Shown here piece by piece: positions 49,926 to 60,490 of a stretch of 64,000 nucleotides of DNA (positions are counted from its first letter, which is position 1; each line of letters opens with the position of its first letter). The translations under genes were made by a program, and so were the position numbers. The notes beneath the pieces were generated by a model that was not told where the DNA came from, searched no databases, and saw only the letters and a list, made by a program, of their open reading frames with translations. Source of the stretch: Bacteroidaceae bacterium (GTDB taxonomy: Bacteria; Bacteroidota; Bacteroidia; Bacteroidales; Bacteroidaceae); assembly GCA_017547385.1 (NCBI GenBank), contig JAFYPU010000007.1:44613-108612 (forward strand), read 5' to 3'.

Positions 49926-50306
49926 TTATTTAGTCGCTTTTTTCTTGTTTGCAACAGTCTTCTTCTTACCCTTGCGAGTGCGGGCATTGTTCTTTGTGCT
50001 CTGACCACGAACGGGCAAACCGATACGGTGGCGAACACCACGATAGCAACCGATGTCCATCAGACGCTTAATGTTAAGCTGGATTTCTGTACGAAGATCA
50101 CCTTCAACCTTGTACTCTGCACCAATCACCTCACGGATTTTGGCAGCCTGATCGTCTGTCCAGTCCTTAACTTTGATATCTTTATCAATGCCGGCCTTAT
50201 CAAGGATTTTAGCCGAACTACTGCGACCTATACCATAGATATAAGTCAAAGCGATCTCGCCTCGCTTGTTCTGAGGCAAATCTACACCAACAATTCTTAT
50301 TGCCAT
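49926..50306 (-). CDS. rpsM: 30S ribosomal protein S13
   Basis: 126 residues. [20 protein letters not shown] begins it, the helix-hairpin-helix is [16 protein letters not shown], and the conserved [20 protein letters not shown] lies near the end. S13 contacts 16S rRNA and the 50S in an inter-subunit bridge. A lysine-rich tail follows. Confidence 0.97.
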   Translation of the reverse strand: MAIRIVGVDLPQNKRGEIALTYIYGIGRSSSAKILDKAGIDKDIKVKDWTDDQAAKIREVIGAEYKVEGDLRTEIQLNIKRLMDIGCYRGVRHRIGLPVRGQSTKNNARTRKGKKKTVANKKKATK

Positions 50307-50333
50307 ATGCTTATTGTGTTTTGCTTATCTTGA

Positions 50334-50450
50334 TTAACCCTGACGCAATTTGTACTTGGGATTCTTCTTGTTGATTAAATACAAGCGACCCTTACGGCGT
50401 ACAATCTTGCAATCTGCAGTGCGTTTCTTCAAAGATGCTCTTGTTTTCAT
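50334..50450 (-). CDS. rpmJ: 50S ribosomal protein L36
   Basis: A 38-residue protein ([20 protein letters not shown] to NPKYKLRQG) between infA and rpsM, the normal L36 place. The zinc ligands of the C+ form (three Cys and one His) are reduced to a single Cys14, so this is the zinc-independent version. It stabilises 23S rRNA helices in the 50S subunit. Confidence 0.93.
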   Translation of the reverse strand: MKTRASLKKRTADCKIVRRKGRLYLINKKNPKYKLRQG

Positions 50451-50463
50451 ATTATCTTTATTT

Positions 50464-50682
50464 TTATTTGTATCGGAATACGATTCTGCCTTTTGAGAGG
50501 TCGTAAGGACTCATTTCCACTTTTACCTTATCGCCAGGCAATATCTTAATGTAATGCATTCGCATTTTTCCCGAGATGTGAGCCGTTATTTCATGCCCAT
50601 TCTCCAATTCTACGCGGAACATTGCATTGCTCAAAGCTTCTACAATCGTTCCATCTTGCTCTATAGCGGTTTGCTTTGCCAT
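50464..50682 (-). CDS. infA: Translation initiation factor IF-1
   Basis: 72 residues forming one OB-fold domain. [20 protein letters not shown] begins it and it ends in [21 protein letters not shown]-1 blocks the A site of the 30S subunit during initiation. It starts 1 bp after the map stop, so the two are coupled. Confidence 0.96.
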   Translation of the reverse strand: MAKQTAIEQDGTIVEALSNAMFRVELENGHEITAHISGKMRMHYIKILPGDKVKVEMSPYDLSKGRIVFRYK

Positions 50683-50683
50683 A

Positions 50684-51478
50684 TTAATATAAATGTCCTT
50701 CTATTTCTTCAATCTGTTCAAAGGTTGAGAGGATATCAGCCTTTCCTTTATGAATAGCAATGGTGTGTTCAAAATGAGCAGCACATCGCCCATCACAAGT
50801 CTCTACCGTCCAACGGTCATCCAACATTCGAAGTTTGGGACTTCCGAGCGTAATCATCGGCTCGATTGCGATGCAAAGCCCGTTGCGAAGCTGTTTTCCC
50901 GTTCCTCTTGTTCCATAATTTGGCACTTGAGGATCTTCGTGCATTTCTTTACCGATGCCATGACCAACAAACTCACGTACCACTCCGTAACCCTGCTTTT
51001 CGCAGTGATGCTGAACTGCATATCCGATATCACCAATGCGGCGACCGGGGAGTGCTTGTTCGATGGCCTTATAAAGAGACTCTTTTGTAGCCTTTAGCAA
51101 CTTCTTGGTTTCTTCTTTGACCTCGCCTACACAGAATGTATAACAAGAATCACCACAAAAACCATCTATCAAGGTTCCGCAATCAACCGATACAATGTCA
51201 CCATCTTGCAAAATGGTATCATCGGGAATTCCGTGAACTACTACTTGATTGACCGAAGTGCAAATCGAAGCGGGGAAAGGAGAACCATAAGGATTGGGAT
51301 ATCCCTTGAAAGTCGGTACGGCTTTATGGTCTCTGATAAACTGCTCTGCCAAATTATCCAACTCTTTGGTGGTAACACCCGGACGGATGATCTTGGCTAT
51401 TTCTGCTAAAGTCGAACTCACTAACAAGTTGGCTTTTCGCAGCAGCTCAATCTCTTCCTCTGTTTTCAGATATAACAT
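50684..51478 (-). CDS. map: Methionine aminopeptidase, type I
   Basis: The 264-residue enzyme removes the initiator methionine from new proteins. The five metal ligands are in place: [16 protein letters not shown] (two Asp), [13 protein letters not shown] (His), AIEPMITLG (Glu) and [11 protein letters not shown] (Glu). Between secY and infA, the usual site in this phylum. Confidence 0.95.
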   Translation of the reverse strand: MLYLKTEEEIELLRKANLLVSSTLAEIAKIIRPGVTTKELDNLAEQFIRDHKAVPTFKGYPNPYGSPFPASICTSVNQVVVHGIPDDTILQDGDIVSVDCGTLIDGFCGDSCYTFCVGEVKEETKKLLKATKESLYKAIEQALPGRRIGDIGYAVQHHCEKQGYGVVREFVGHGIGKEMHEDPQVPNYGTRGTGKQLRNGLCIAIEPMITLGSPKLRMLDDRWTVETCDGRCAAHFEHTIAIHKGKADILSTFEQIEEIEGHLY

Positions 51479-51488
51479 CTACTTCTCA

Positions 51489-52835
51489 TTAATATGCTGC
51501 TACGTTACCGGAACGAGCGCGCACATGACCGGAGTTGAGCAAACCGTCATAATGTCTCACCAACAAGTGGCTCTCAACCTGCTGAATGGTGTCGAGAACA
51601 ACACCAACCAAAATCAGCAATGAAGTACCTCCAAAGAATTGAGCAAAATTCTGCTTCACTCCGAAGAGGCCTGCGAAAGCCGGCATGATTGCAATAAGTG
51701 CAATGAAAAGTGCGCCGGGGAAGACAAGACGTGTCATCACAGTATCCAAGAAATCGGCTGTATTCTTTCCTGGCTTGATACCAGGGATGAAACCATTGTT
51801 ACGCTTCATATCTTCTGCCATCTGAACAGGGTTCAAGGTGATAGCTGTGTAGAAGTAAGTGAATGCAACAATTAAGAACACAAACACAATGTTATAGAGA
51901 ACACTTGTGTGATCAAGGAACTGAGAAAGGAACCAACTGCTACCATCACCTGCCAATTGTGCAAGCACAAGAGGAATAAACATGATGGCTTGAGCAAAGA
52001 TGATAGGCATCACATTGGCTGCAAAAAGTTTCAAAGGAATGTACTGACGAGCACCGCCCAAAGTACGACCACCTTCAACACGCTTTGCATATTGTACCGG
52101 TACACGGCGAACTGCTTTCACCAGAATGATAGCCAAAGCCATAACTGCCAACAAAGCCAAAATCTCGAACAAGAACTTGATAAGTCCACCACCATCTGCA
52201 CTATAGAGAGCAGAAGTGAGTTCTTCAATAATAGCACTCGGCATACGAGCAATGATACCAATCATGATGATCAAAGAAACACCATTACCAATACCCTTGT
52301 CTGTAATACGTTCACCCAACCAAAGGATAAACATGCTACCTGCGGCTAAGATAATCGTAGAAGAGAACATAAACCAGAAGCCGTCTCCCACCAAGAAAGC
52401 ACCGGCACCAGCCGTTTGAGCTTTCAAGTTGATGAGGTAAGTCGGAGCTTGAAACAACAAGATGGCGATTGTCAACCAACGTGTGTACTGATTAATCTTT
52501 CGACGTCCGCTCTCACCTTCTCTCTGCATTTTTTGGAAATACGGCACGGCAACAGCCAAAAGCTGTATCACAATGGATGCAGAGATGTAGGGCATGATTC
52601 CCAACGCGAAGATAGACGCATTTGAGAAAGCACCTCCTGAGAACATATTCAACAAGGACATCAAGCCATCACTCGTTTGAGCTTGCAATTGTTGGAGTGC
52701 ATTGGGATCTATACCGGGCAATACCACAAATGAGCCAAAACGATAAATAGCTACAAAAAGGAGAGTGATGAGGATTCGAGTTCTCAAATCCTCAATTCTC
52801 CAGATGTTCTTGATTGTTTCGATTATTTTCTTCAT
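51489..52835 (-). CDS. secY: Protein translocase subunit SecY
   Basis: 448 residues with ten membrane helices forming the protein-conducting channel. Landmarks are RILITLLFVAIYRFGSFVVLPG in helix 1, GIMPYISASIVIQLL in helix 2, and cytoplasmic loops with GNGVSLII and RVPVQYAKRV. It lies between rplO and map. Confidence 0.97.
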   Translation of the reverse strand: MKKIIETIKNIWRIEDLRTRILITLLFVAIYRFGSFVVLPGIDPNALQQLQAQTSDGLMSLLNMFSGGAFSNASIFALGIMPYISASIVIQLLAVAVPYFQKMQREGESGRRKINQYTRWLTIAILLFQAPTYLINLKAQTAGAGAFLVGDGFWFMFSSTIILAAGSMFILWLGERITDKGIGNGVSLIIMIGIIARMPSAIIEELTSALYSADGGGLIKFLFEILALLAVMALAIILVKAVRRVPVQYAKRVEGGRTLGGARQYIPLKLFAANVMPIIFAQAIMFIPLVLAQLAGDGSSWFLSQFLDHTSVLYNIVFVFLIVAFTYFYTAITLNPVQMAEDMKRNNGFIPGIKPGKNTADFLDTVMTRLVFPGALFIALIAIMPAFAGLFGVKQNFAQFFGGTSLLILVGVVLDTIQQVESHLLVRHYDGLLNSGHVRARSGNVAAY

Positions 52836-52848
52836 CGAAATTCAATGT

Positions 52849-53295
52849 TTAGAGTTTTGTTACAGTTCCACCTACAGCAACGATAGCAGCCTCTGCAGTC
52901 TTAGAGAAAGCATGTGCTGTAACGTCAACCTTCTTTGTAAGTGTTCCTGTGCCCAAAATTTTCACTTTTTGATTTGCAGAAACAAATCCTGCTGCAATGA
53001 GTTCCTCCATTCCGATTTTTTCGAGGTTCTTTGCTTCAGCCAATGCCTGCAAAGTGTCAATATTGATAGCCTTATATTCAACGCGGTTGATGTTCTTGAA
53101 ACCGAACTTAGGCAAACGACGCTGCAAGGGCATCTGTCCACCTTCAAATCCGATCTTCTTGCTATAACCTGAGCGCTGCTTTGCACCTTTGTGACCGCGA
53201 GTTGAAGTTCCACCCAATCCAGAACCGGGTCCACGACCGATTCTTTTGCGAGTCTTTACAGAACCTGCGGCAGGCTTTAATGTATGTAATTTCAT
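52849..53295 (-). CDS. rplO: 50S ribosomal protein L15
   Basis: 148 residues. The N-terminal Gly/Arg-rich extension (RIGRGPGSGLGGTSTRGHKG) threads into 23S rRNA, and the folded C-terminal domain follows (ALAEAKNLEKIGMEELIAAG). Late-assembly 50S protein, 20 bp after rpmD. Confidence 0.96.
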   Translation of the reverse strand: MKLHTLKPAAGSVKTRKRIGRGPGSGLGGTSTRGHKGAKQRSGYSKKIGFEGGQMPLQRRLPKFGFKNINRVEYKAINIDTLQALAEAKNLEKIGMEELIAAGFVSANQKVKILGTGTLTKKVDVTAHAFSKTAEAAIVAVGGTVTKL

Positions 53296-53315
53296 TGTTC
53301 GTCTTTTAGAAATGA

Positions 53316-53492
53316 TTATTCTACGATAGTTACCAAATGATGTACCTTGCGAATCATACCTTGGAGAACAGCAGTGTCCTCTTTCTCTACTGTATGATAC
53401 AACTTTTTCAGACCGAGTGCATCAAGTGTTCTCTTCTGGTCAATGGAAGCTCCAATTCGGCTCCGGATTTGCTTAATCTTTATTGTTGCCAT
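53316..53492 (-). CDS. rpmD: 50S ribosomal protein L30
   Basis: 58 residues: MATIKIKQIRSRIGASIDQK begins it, and the centre LDALGLKKLYHTVEKEDTAV and end VRK-type MIRKVHHLVTIVE are L30-like. The coding frame lies in the 200-bp gap between rpsE and rplO, where L30 is always found. Confidence 0.94.
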   Translation of the reverse strand: MATIKIKQIRSRIGASIDQKRTLDALGLKKLYHTVEKEDTAVLQGMIRKVHHLVTIVE

Positions 53493-53497
53493 AAGAA

Positions 53498-54004
53498 TTA
53501 TCCTCTAAATACTTTTTCCATTGAAATTCCACGATGTTCAGCCACTGTGCGAGCATCACGCATTTCGCTCAGAGCGAGAATGGTTGCCTTCACAAGGTTA
53601 TGAGGGTTGGAAGAACCCTTTGACTTGGCCAAAACGTCCTTAATACCTACGCTCTCGAGCACGGCACGCATAGCACCACCTGCCACAACTCCGGTACCTT
53701 CAGAAGCAGGCAAAATCAGCACATCTGCACCACCGAACTTCGCAGCTTGGCCGTGAGGCACTGTACCTTTGATAACAGGAACCTTAATGAGATTTTTCTT
53801 AGCAGCTTCTACACCCTTAGCAATAGCAGCGGTAACTTCACCGGCTTTACCCAAGCCACATCCGATTACGCCTTTGCCATCACCTACCACTACGATAGCA
53901 GCGAAAGTGAAAGTGCGACCACCCTTTGTAACCTTAGTTACACGATTGATAGCAACGAGTCTATCCTTTAATTCTTCACTATTAACAATTACTCTGTTTG
54001 CCAT
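53498..54004 (-). CDS. rpsE: 30S ribosomal protein S5
   Basis: 168 residues from ATG 54004 ([19 protein letters not shown]). A second ATG two codons earlier (54010) overlaps the rplR stop. The double-stranded RNA-binding N domain and the [16 protein letters not shown]-like C domain are intact. S5 helps control decoding accuracy. Confidence 0.95.
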   Translation of the reverse strand: MANRVIVNSEELKDRLVAINRVTKVTKGGRTFTFAAIVVVGDGKGVIGCGLGKAGEVTAAIAKGVEAAKKNLIKVPVIKGTVPHGQAAKFGGADVLILPASEGTGVVAGGAMRAVLESVGIKDVLAKSKGSSNPHNLVKATILALSEMRDARTVAEHRGISMEKVFRG

Positions 54005-54009
54005 AATCA

Positions 54010-54354
54010 TTAGAATTTAAGTCCACCTTTACGTGCGCCTTCGGCAACTTCCTTTACTCGTCCGTGATAAAGATAACCGTTACGATCGAACACCACCTTA
54101 GTGATGCCGGCTTCCAACGCCTTCTTTGCTACGGCTTCGCCCACCTTAGCAGCTTGTTCCTTTTTGGGCATAGCTTCGAAACCCAAAGAAGAGGCAGCCA
54201 CCAGTGTAGAGGCAGTTTCGTCATTGATAATCTGAACGTAGATCTGCTTGTTGCTTCTGAATACGCTCATACGGGGACACTCGGTAGTTCCTGAGATTTT
54301 ATTACGAACCCGATATTTAATCTTAATGCGTCTTTGTTCTTTTTTCGTCGTCAT
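54010..54354 (-). CDS. rplR: 50S ribosomal protein L18
   Basis: 114 residues. The N-terminal basic arm ([20 protein letters not shown]) and the core with [19 protein letters not shown] and [20 protein letters not shown] are typical. It binds 5S rRNA together with L5. Confidence 0.96.
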   Translation of the reverse strand: MTTKKEQRRIKIKYRVRNKISGTTECPRMSVFRSNKQIYVQIINDETASTLVAASSLGFEAMPKKEQAAKVGEAVAKKALEAGITKVVFDRNGYLYHGRVKEVAEGARKGGLKF

Positions 54355-54372
54355 AATCTTATTCTATTAAAA

Positions 54373-54942
54373 TTACTTAGCACCTGCAGACTTACCAGAC
54401 TTTCTTCTGATCTGTTCGCCCACGAAGAGAATACCCTTACCCTTGTAAGGCTCAGGCTTACGGAAAGAACGAATCTTAGCACAAACCATACCCAAGAGTT
54501 GCTTGTCGCAAGACTCAAGGCAGATATACGGGTTTTTATTTCTTTCAGACTTCGTTTCAACCTTGATCTCTTTCGGCAGTTGAATGAAAATGCTGTGTGT
54601 GTAGCCCAATGAGAATTCCATCAGGTTGCCTTGATTAGACACGCGGTAACCCACACCCACGAGTTCAAGCTCTTTCTTGTAACCTTCGGAAACACCAACA
54701 ACCATGTTGTTCACCAAAGATCTGTACAGACCGTGATAAGCCTGCTTCTGCTTCTGCTCAACACTTTCATTCTCTTCGTTGATAGAGAATACGATTTCAT
54801 TGTTTTCGATTGAAACAGAGATAGAAGGATCAATAGCTTGAGACAACTCACCCTTCGGTCCTTTTACAGACACTACATTATCCTTCAGCGTAACTGTTAC
54901 TCCTGCAGGGATGTTAATCGGCAACTTACCTATTCTAGACAT
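54373..54942 (-). CDS. rplF: 50S ribosomal protein L6
   Basis: 189 residues from ATG 54942 (MSRIGKLPINIPAGVTVTLK). A frame ten codons longer overlaps rpsH and is not conserved in type. Two L6 repeats lie in tandem, and the signature PEPYKGKGILFVGEQIRRKSGKSAG is near the end. It stands near the factor-binding site. Confidence 0.95.
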   Translation of the reverse strand: MSRIGKLPINIPAGVTVTLKDNVVSVKGPKGELSQAIDPSISVSIENNEIVFSINEENESVEQKQKQAYHGLYRSLVNNMVVGVSEGYKKELELVGVGYRVSNQGNLMEFSLGYTHSIFIQLPKEIKVETKSERNKNPYICLESCDKQLLGMVCAKIRSFRKPEPYKGKGILFVGEQIRRKSGKSAGAK

Positions 54943-54956
54943 ATTGTTCCTCCTAA

Positions 54957-55352
54957 TTAATATACAAAGCAAAGAACTTCACCACCGATTTTGAGGTCAG
55001 CAGCTTCTTTGTCTGTCATTACACCTTTAGATGTGGAAAGGATAGCGATACCCAAACCATTGATAACTCTCGGCATTTCACGATAGCCTGTATACTTACG
55101 CATACCAGGCTTCGAAATTCTGGAAAGGCTCTTGATAGCGCTCACCTTGGTCTGAGGGTGATATTTCAGCGCAATCTTGATTGTACCCTGAGGGCCGTCC
55201 TCAACAAACTTGTAGTTGAGAATGTAACCCTTCTCGAAAAGGATCTTTGTGATGTCCTTTTTCAAATTTGAAGCGGGCACTTCTACCACACGATGCTTTG
55301 CCTGAATGGCATTGCGCAACCGCGTCAAATAATCTGCTATAGGATCTGTCAT
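54957..55352 (-). CDS. rpsH: 30S ribosomal protein S8
   Basis: 131 residues. MTDPIADYLTRLRNAIQAKH begins it, and the C-terminal GLGIAILSTSKGVMTDKEA is the conserved S8 block that binds helix 21 of 16S rRNA. S8 represses the spc operon in some bacteria. Confidence 0.97.
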   Translation of the reverse strand: MTDPIADYLTRLRNAIQAKHRVVEVPASNLKKDITKILFEKGYILNYKFVEDGPQGTIKIALKYHPQTKVSAIKSLSRISKPGMRKYTGYREMPRVINGLGIAILSTSKGVMTDKEAADLKIGGEVLCFVY

Positions 55353-55406
55353 AATATAAAATTATTAATTAATCGGGCCAACCCCGACAATATTAAATAA
55401 AACTTT

Positions 55407-55709
55407 TTACCAACTTGCTTTCTTTACTCCGGGAATCAATCCGCTGGAAGCCATCTCACGGAATTGGATACGAGAGAGACCGAACAAACGGATATATCCT
55501 TTGGGACGACCAGTCAGTTTGCAACGGTTGTGCAAACGGATAGGATTTGCGTTGCGGGGAATCTCCTGGAGTTTGCGGGCTGCTTCGTAAGCTTCCACGG
55601 GGTCAGAAGACTTATTTACAATTTCCTTCAACGCTGCACGCTTGGCTGCATACTTGGCGACTAATTTGGCTCTCTTCACTTCGCGAGCCTTCATCGATTC
55701 TTTTGCCAT
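55407..55709 (-). CDS. rpsN: 30S ribosomal protein S14
   Basis: 100 residues, the long zinc-free form: a single Cys in [15 protein letters not shown] replaces the four-Cys motif of the short S14. The end is [11 protein letters not shown]. Gap 55353-55406 to rpsH is AT-rich without other signal. Confidence 0.96.
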   Translation of the reverse strand: MAKESMKAREVKRAKLVAKYAAKRAALKEIVNKSSDPVEAYEAARKLQEIPRNANPIRLHNRCKLTGRPKGYIRLFGLSRIQFREMASSGLIPGVKKASW

Positions 55710-55715
55710 ATCGTA

Positions 55716-56273
55716 TTAATTGTTTTTAGCGTTTTTAAAGGGCAAACCGAATTCTTTGAGCAGAGCATAACCTTCTTCGTCTGTCGGAGCAGAAGTTACG
55801 AAGGTGATGTTCATACCGAGGATACGATCAATTGCATCGATATTGATTTCGGGGAAGATAATCTGTTCTTGGATACCAAGTGTATAGTTGCCTCTTCCGT
55901 CAAACTTGCTTTCAATACCCTTGAAGTCGCGAATACGGGGCAGAGCCACGCGTACCAACTTCTCCAAGAATTCGTACATACGCTCACGACGCAATGTTAC
56001 CATAACGCCAATAGGCATTTTCTTACGCAACTTGAAGTTTGAAACGTCCTTCTTTGAAACTGTTGCAACGGCTTTCTGACCGGTGATGGCAGAAATTTCG
56101 TTGATAGCCACATCGATGATTTTCTTATCGGCTGTAGCCATACCCAGTCCCTGATTGATAACAATCTTCTTGAGGACGGGAATCTGCATAGATGAAGAAT
56201 AGTTGAATTGCTTCATCAAAGCCGGAGCAATTCTCTCGGCATATTCTTTCTTAAGACTTGCAGTATTACTCAT
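55716..56273 (-). CDS. rplE: 50S ribosomal protein L5
   Basis: 185 residues. [19 protein letters not shown], the central loop [20 protein letters not shown] and the end are typical of L5, which links 5S rRNA to the central protuberance. Its ATG overlaps the stop of rplX by one base. Confidence 0.97.
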   Translation of the reverse strand: MSNTASLKKEYAERIAPALMKQFNYSSSMQIPVLKKIVINQGLGMATADKKIIDVAINEISAITGQKAVATVSKKDVSNFKLRKKMPIGVMVTLRRERMYEFLEKLVRVALPRIRDFKGIESKFDGRGNYTLGIQEQIIFPEINIDAIDRILGMNITFVTSAPTDEEGYALLKEFGLPFKNAKNN

Positions 56274-56593
56274 TACTTAATCTCCTCTCCAGATTTTTTA
56301 GCATAGCGAACTAAGCGACCTTCTTCGTTTCTCTTGCGACCGATACGAGTGGGTTTTCCTGTTTTGGGGTCAACCACGTTCAGGTTTGAGATATGAATAG
56401 GTGCTTCCATTTTTACAATACCACCCTGAGGGTTCTTTGCATTAGGCTTTTGGCTTTTTGACACAAAGTTCACACCCTCAACGATAGCACGCTTCTTTTC
56501 AACAAGGACCTTAACCACCTTACCGGTCTTTCCCTTGTCTTCACCTGCGTTCACATACACAGTGTCGCCTTTTTTGATATGTAACTTACTCAT
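56273..56593 (-). CDS. rplX: 50S ribosomal protein L24
   Basis: 106 residues with the KOW motif in [20 protein letters not shown] and [14 protein letters not shown]24 starts 50S assembly at the 5' end of 23S rRNA. Confidence 0.96.
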   Translation of the reverse strand: MSKLHIKKGDTVYVNAGEDKGKTGKVVKVLVEKKRAIVEGVNFVSKSQKPNAKNPQGGIVKMEAPIHISNLNVVDPKTGKPTRIGRKRNEEGRLVRYAKKSGEEIK

Positions 56594-56615
56594 CAGTTTT
56601 TACTTTACTATGTGA

Positions 56616-56981
56616 TTAGAGCACTTCGGGCGCGAGGGATACGACTTTCATGTTTACTGCACGCAGTTCACGCGCAACAGGGCCGAAGATACGGCTACCT
56701 CTCAACTCTCCGGCGTTGTTAAGCAGAACACATGCGTTATCATCAAAACGGATGTATGAGCCATCTGCACGACGGATTTCCTTCTTTGTGCGAACAATCA
56801 AAGCCTTTGATACGGTGCCTTTTTTAATATCACTTGACGGGATTACGTTCTTCACAGAAACGACAATCACATCACCTACAGAAGCATAACGTCTCTTTGT
56901 TCCACCCAGAACACGGATGCAGAGGGCTTCACGAGCACCGCTATTATCTGCTACGGTCAATCTTGATTCTGTCTGTATCAT
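56616..56981 (-). CDS. rplN: 50S ribosomal protein L14
   Basis: 121 residues. [20 protein letters not shown] is the invariant start, and [18 protein letters not shown] and [18 protein letters not shown] complete the L14 fold. It forms a bridge to the 30S subunit. Confidence 0.97.
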   Translation of the reverse strand: MIQTESRLTVADNSGAREALCIRVLGGTKRRYASVGDVIVVSVKNVIPSSDIKKGTVSKALIVRTKKEIRRADGSYIRFDDNACVLLNNAGELRGSRIFGPVARELRAVNMKVVSLAPEVL

Positions 56982-56982
56982 A

Positions 56983-57240
56983 TTACTTCGCTCTTTCTAC
57001 GATTTCTACTACTCTCCAACGCTTCGTCTTGCTGAGGGGACGAGTTTCCATGATCAGCACGGTATCACCGACATTGCAGTCGTTCTTTTCGTCATGAACA
57101 TGGTACTTTTTGGTCTTGGAGACGAACTTACCGTATATGGGGTGTTTTTCCTTAAACTTTGCAGCAACCACGATGGTCTTTTCCATTTTGTTGCTAACAA
57201 CAACACCTTGTCTTGTCTTTCTTAAGTTTCTTACTTCCAT
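56983..57240 (-). CDS. rpsQ: 30S ribosomal protein S17
   Basis: 85 residues with the OB-fold motif [20 protein letters not shown] and the conserved [20 protein letters not shown]. It binds 16S rRNA early in 30S assembly. One bp separates it from rplN. Confidence 0.97.
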   Translation of the reverse strand: MEVRNLRKTRQGVVVSNKMEKTIVVAAKFKEKHPIYGKFVSKTKKYHVHDEKNDCNVGDTVLIMETRPLSKTKRWRVVEIVERAK

Positions 57241-57249
57241 CTGAACCGC

Positions 57250-57444
57250 TTATTTATTAAGTTCATTTTCTCTCAACACAGTCTTCATCTTAGCGATGGT
57301 ACGACGCTGTTCCTTAATCTGTGCAGGATTTTCCAAGGGAGAGATGCTGTGGTTAAGCAGCATCTGGTTATACTTGGCTACTTCTGCGTTGGTACGCTCT
57401 GCCAATTCGTTAACCGGAATCTGTCTGATTTCTGCAATTTTCAT
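57250..57444 (-). CDS. rpmC: 50S ribosomal protein L29
   Basis: A 64-residue two-helix protein (MKIAEIRQIPVNELAERTN; IKEQRRTIAKMKTVLRENEL). It surrounds the peptide exit tunnel and helps dock trigger factor and SRP. It starts 2 bp after rplP. Confidence 0.95.
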   Translation of the reverse strand: MKIAEIRQIPVNELAERTNAEVAKYNQMLLNHSISPLENPAQIKEQRRTIAKMKTVLRENELNK

Positions 57445-57446
57445 AA

Positions 57447-57872
57447 TTAGGCGTTTTTGTCGTAATCGTGTCTAACAATAAACTTAGTTGTTACAGGAAG
57501 CTTCTGGGCTGCCAGGCGGAGAGCCTCTTTGGCAACTTCAAAAGGAACTCCTTCGATCTCGAAAATAATACGGCCGGGAGTAATGGGGAACACATATCCT
57601 ACGGGATCACCCTTACCTTTACCCATACGCACATCAGCAGGCTTCTTGGTGATAGGTTTGTCCGGGAAAATGCGAATCCAGCTCTGACCTTCACGCTGCA
57701 TATAACGTGTCATGGCCACACGGGCAGCTTCAATCTGACGTCCTGTGATCCAGTGTGTGTCGAGACTCTTTATGCCGAAGCTACCGAAAGCCAATTGGTT
57801 GCCGCGCTGTGCGTTACCTTTGCAACGGCCTTTTTGCGGTCTTCTGTATTTTGTTCTTTTCGGTTGTAACAT
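57447..57872 (-). CDS. rplP: 50S ribosomal protein L16
   Basis: 141 residues. [20 protein letters not shown] begins it; [20 protein letters not shown] and the loop [12 protein letters not shown] are the L16 signatures. It organises the A-site region of the peptidyl-transferase centre. Confidence 0.97.
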   Translation of the reverse strand: MLQPKRTKYRRPQKGRCKGNAQRGNQLAFGSFGIKSLDTHWITGRQIEAARVAMTRYMQREGQSWIRIFPDKPITKKPADVRMGKGKGDPVGYVFPITPGRIIFEIEGVPFEVAKEALRLAAQKLPVTTKFIVRHDYDKNA

Positions 57873-57884
57873 AATACTCTAAAA

Positions 57885-58610
57885 TTAACGGTTGTTATTT
57901 CTCTTGCCGCGGAACTTACGACCATTGTTTCCAAATCCGCCACGGGTTTCCTTCTCCGGTGTGAAGTTGGGGGTCAAGTCGCGCTTGCCATACACTTCAC
58001 CACGACAAATCCAAACCTTAATACCGAGCAGACCCACCTTAGTGAGAGCTTCAGTCTGGCAGTAGTCGATATCAGCACGGAAAGTGTGCAACGGAGTACG
58101 TCCTTCCTTGAACATCTCAGAACGGGCGATTTCAGCACCGTTGAGACGACCTGAGATTTGCACCTTGATACCTTCCGCACCCATACGCATAGTGTTGGCG
58201 ATGGCCATCTTGATGGCACGGCGATAAGCAATCTTACCTTCCACCTGACGGGCGATGCTCTTACCAACGATGGTTGCATCCAAATCAGGCTTCTTCACTT
58301 CGAAGATGTTAATCTGAACATCCTTGTCAGTGATCTTCTTCAACTCTTCTTTGAGCTTATCAACTTCCTGACCACCCTTACCGATGATGATGCCCGGGCG
58401 AGACGTGCAAACGGTAATAGTAATCAGTTTCGGAGTACGCTCGATAACTATGCGGGAAACGCTGGCTTTGGCCAAACGCGCATCGAGATATTTTCTGATT
58501 TTGCTATCCTCAAGCAAGTTATCACCGAAGTTTGAACCTCCAAACCAGTTGGATTCCCAACCACGGATGATACCAAGTCTGTTACTTATCGGATTTACTT
58601 TTTGTCCCAT
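57885..58610 (-). CDS. rpsC: 30S ribosomal protein S3
   Basis: 241 residues. [20 protein letters not shown] begins it, the KH motif is [17 protein letters not shown], and the C domain contains [22 protein letters not shown] basic Gly/Asn-rich tail of about 20 residues extends beyond the E. coli end. S3 lines the mRNA entry. Confidence 0.97.
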   Translation of the reverse strand: MGQKVNPISNRLGIIRGWESNWFGGSNFGDNLLEDSKIRKYLDARLAKASVSRIVIERTPKLITITVCTSRPGIIIGKGGQEVDKLKEELKKITDKDVQINIFEVKKPDLDATIVGKSIARQVEGKIAYRRAIKMAIANTMRMGAEGIKVQISGRLNGAEIARSEMFKEGRTPLHTFRADIDYCQTEALTKVGLLGIKVWICRGEVYGKRDLTPNFTPEKETRGGFGNNGRKFRGKRNNNR

Positions 58611-58620
58611 ACTTTGCTAA

Positions 58621-59019
58621 TTAATCGTTTGTTTTTGTTCCAACGAACAAAGTTACATGGTTTGAACGCTTACGAATTCTGTAACCACGGCCTTGGGGTG
58701 CCGGACGCATACGCTTCAGCGTTACGCCTTCGTCCACGTAAGCTACAGTAACATACAATTCGCCATCTTCTGCCTTACGCTCGTTTTTCTGTTCCCAGTT
58801 AGCGATAGCAGAACGCAGCAACTTCTCAACCTTTTCGGAAGCTGCCTTCTTTGAGAAGTGCAGAGTTCCGAGAGCGCGGTTAACCTCCATGCCGCGAATC
58901 ATATCTACGACATAGCGCATCTTACGCGGAGAAGAGGGGACATTTTGCAGTTTAGCAAAATATTGGGTTTTCAGGGCTTCTTTTCTTTTTTCAGCCGCTA
59001 ATCTTTTTCTTGCTCCCAT
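58621..59019 (-). CDS. rplV: 50S ribosomal protein L22
   Basis: 132 residues. The core [20 protein letters not shown] and the tunnel-lining beta hairpin [20 protein letters not shown] are intact. Macrolide resistance changes occur in this loop in other species; none can be judged here. Gap 59020-59059 to rpsS holds only a short AT-rich leader. Confidence 0.96.
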   Translation of the reverse strand: MGARKRLAAEKRKEALKTQYFAKLQNVPSSPRKMRYVVDMIRGMEVNRALGTLHFSKKAASEKVEKLLRSAIANWEQKNERKAEDGELYVTVAYVDEGVTLKRMRPAPQGRGYRIRKRSNHVTLFVGTKTND

Positions 59020-59059
59020 TATTTGTTTTTATTTATATTACAGGATTGGAGTTGCCTGT

Positions 59060-59329
59060 TTACTTTTTCTTGTTACCTGCATGGCCACCGAACTTACGAG
59101 TCGGAGCAAATTCTCCGAGCTTGTGTCCTACCATGTTTTCAGTAACGTAAACAGGAATAAACTTGTTACCATTGTGAACCGCAACAGTGTGTCCCACGAA
59201 GTCGGGGGAAATCATTGAGGCACGAGCCCATGTTTTCACCACATTCTTCTTGCCGCTTTCGTTCATAGCAAGAATCTTCTTTTCCAAAGAGACAGCGATG
59301 TACGGACCTTTTTTTAATGAACGACTCAT
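59060..59329 (-). CDS. rpsS: 30S ribosomal protein S19
   Basis: 89 residues. [20 protein letters not shown] begins it and [20 protein letters not shown] is the conserved end. S19 sits in the 30S head beside S13. Confidence 0.97.
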   Translation of the reverse strand: MSRSLKKGPYIAVSLEKKILAMNESGKKNVVKTWARASMISPDFVGHTVAVHNGNKFIPVYVTENMVGHKLGEFAPTRKFGGHAGNKKK

Positions 59330-59353
59330 ATAATGTTTATTCTTTAGTGCTTA

Positions 59354-60178
59354 TTACTTCTTACGTCTTTCGATAATGTACTTGCTTGAATGCTTCTTCG
59401 GAGCTCTAGTCTTCAAGCCCTTAGCATACAGACCTGTACGTGAACGCGGGTGTCCACCGCTCTGACGGCCTTCACCACCACCCATCGGGTGATCCACAGG
59501 GTTCATAACAACACCACGGTTGTGAGGACGACGACCCAACCAGCGAGAGCGACCGGCCTTACCGGAGCATTCAAGTGCGTGGTCAGAGTTACCAACACTA
59601 CCTACAGTTGCTTTACATGCACTAAGAATTTGGCGAGTTTCACCGGAAGGCAACTTCACAACACAGTACTTACCTTCACGAGAAGTGAGCTGTGCAAAGT
59701 TACCGGCCGAACGAACGAGCAGAGCACCCTGACCGGGACGAAGCTCGATGTTGTGAATCACAGTACCCACGGGAATGTTCTGCAAAGGAAGTGCATTTCC
59801 GATTTCGGGAGCTGCGTCAGCACCGGACATCAACTTGTCGCCAACTTTCAATCCATTAGGAGCGATAATATAACGCTTTTCACCATCCGCATAGAAGAGC
59901 AATGCGATACGAGCCGAACGGTTGGGATCGTACTCAATGGTCTTCACTGTTGCGGGAACACCGTCTTTCTCACGCTTGAAGTCGATGAAGCGGAACTTTC
60001 TCTTGTGGCCGCCGCCAAGATAACGCATAGTCATCTTACCGACATTGTTACGACCACCCGATACGCGCTTACCGCAAACGAGAGATTTTTCTGGTACGGA
60101 TGCAGTAATTTCTTCGAACGTACCAATAATCTTGTGTCTCTGCCCCGGTGTCGTGGGCTTAAATTTACGTACTGCCAT
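59354..60178 (-). CDS. rplB: 50S ribosomal protein L2
   Basis: 274 residues. The central SH3-like and OB domains are intact. The catalytic-centre loop ([20 protein letters not shown]) carries the conserved histidine needed for peptidyl transfer. The end is [17 protein letters not shown]. Confidence 0.98.
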   Translation of the reverse strand: MAVRKFKPTTPGQRHKIIGTFEEITASVPEKSLVCGKRVSGGRNNVGKMTMRYLGGGHKRKFRFIDFKREKDGVPATVKTIEYDPNRSARIALLFYADGEKRYIIAPNGLKVGDKLMSGADAAPEIGNALPLQNIPVGTVIHNIELRPGQGALLVRSAGNFAQLTSREGKYCVVKLPSGETRQILSACKATVGSVGNSDHALECSGKAGRSRWLGRRPHNRGVVMNPVDHPMGGGEGRQSGGHPRSRTGLYAKGLKTRAPKKHSSKYIIERRKK

Positions 60179-60185
60179 TTTTTAT

Positions 60186-60476
60186 TTAGATATTGCTATA
60201 GAAATCGATAGTTTCGCCTTCCTGAAGCGTTACGATAGCCTTCTTGAAAGCGTTGGTACGACCCTTAATCATACCTGAACGAGTATAGCGAGACTTGTTC
60301 TTGCCGGCATACTTGATAGTATTCACTGCAACAACTTTCACACCATACAACTCTTCCACTTCATTCTTAATCTGAAGCTTGTTTGCATCAGGACGCACAA
60401 CGAAGCCGAACTTGTTCTGCTTCTCTGTCATTGCGGTCATCTTCTCAGTGACCAGGGGTTTGATGATATATGCCAT
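60186..60476 (-). CDS. rplW: 50S ribosomal protein L23
   Basis: 96 residues: MAYIIKPLVTEKMTAMTEKQ, then FVVRPDANKLQIKNEVEELY. It is the docking site of trigger factor and SRP at the tunnel exit. It lies 7 bp before rplB. Confidence 0.96.
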   Translation of the reverse strand: MAYIIKPLVTEKMTAMTEKQNKFGFVVRPDANKLQIKNEVEELYGVKVVAVNTIKYAGKNKSRYTRSGMIKGRTNAFKKAIVTLQEGETIDFYSNI

Positions 60477-60490
60477 GATTGCTATGTATC

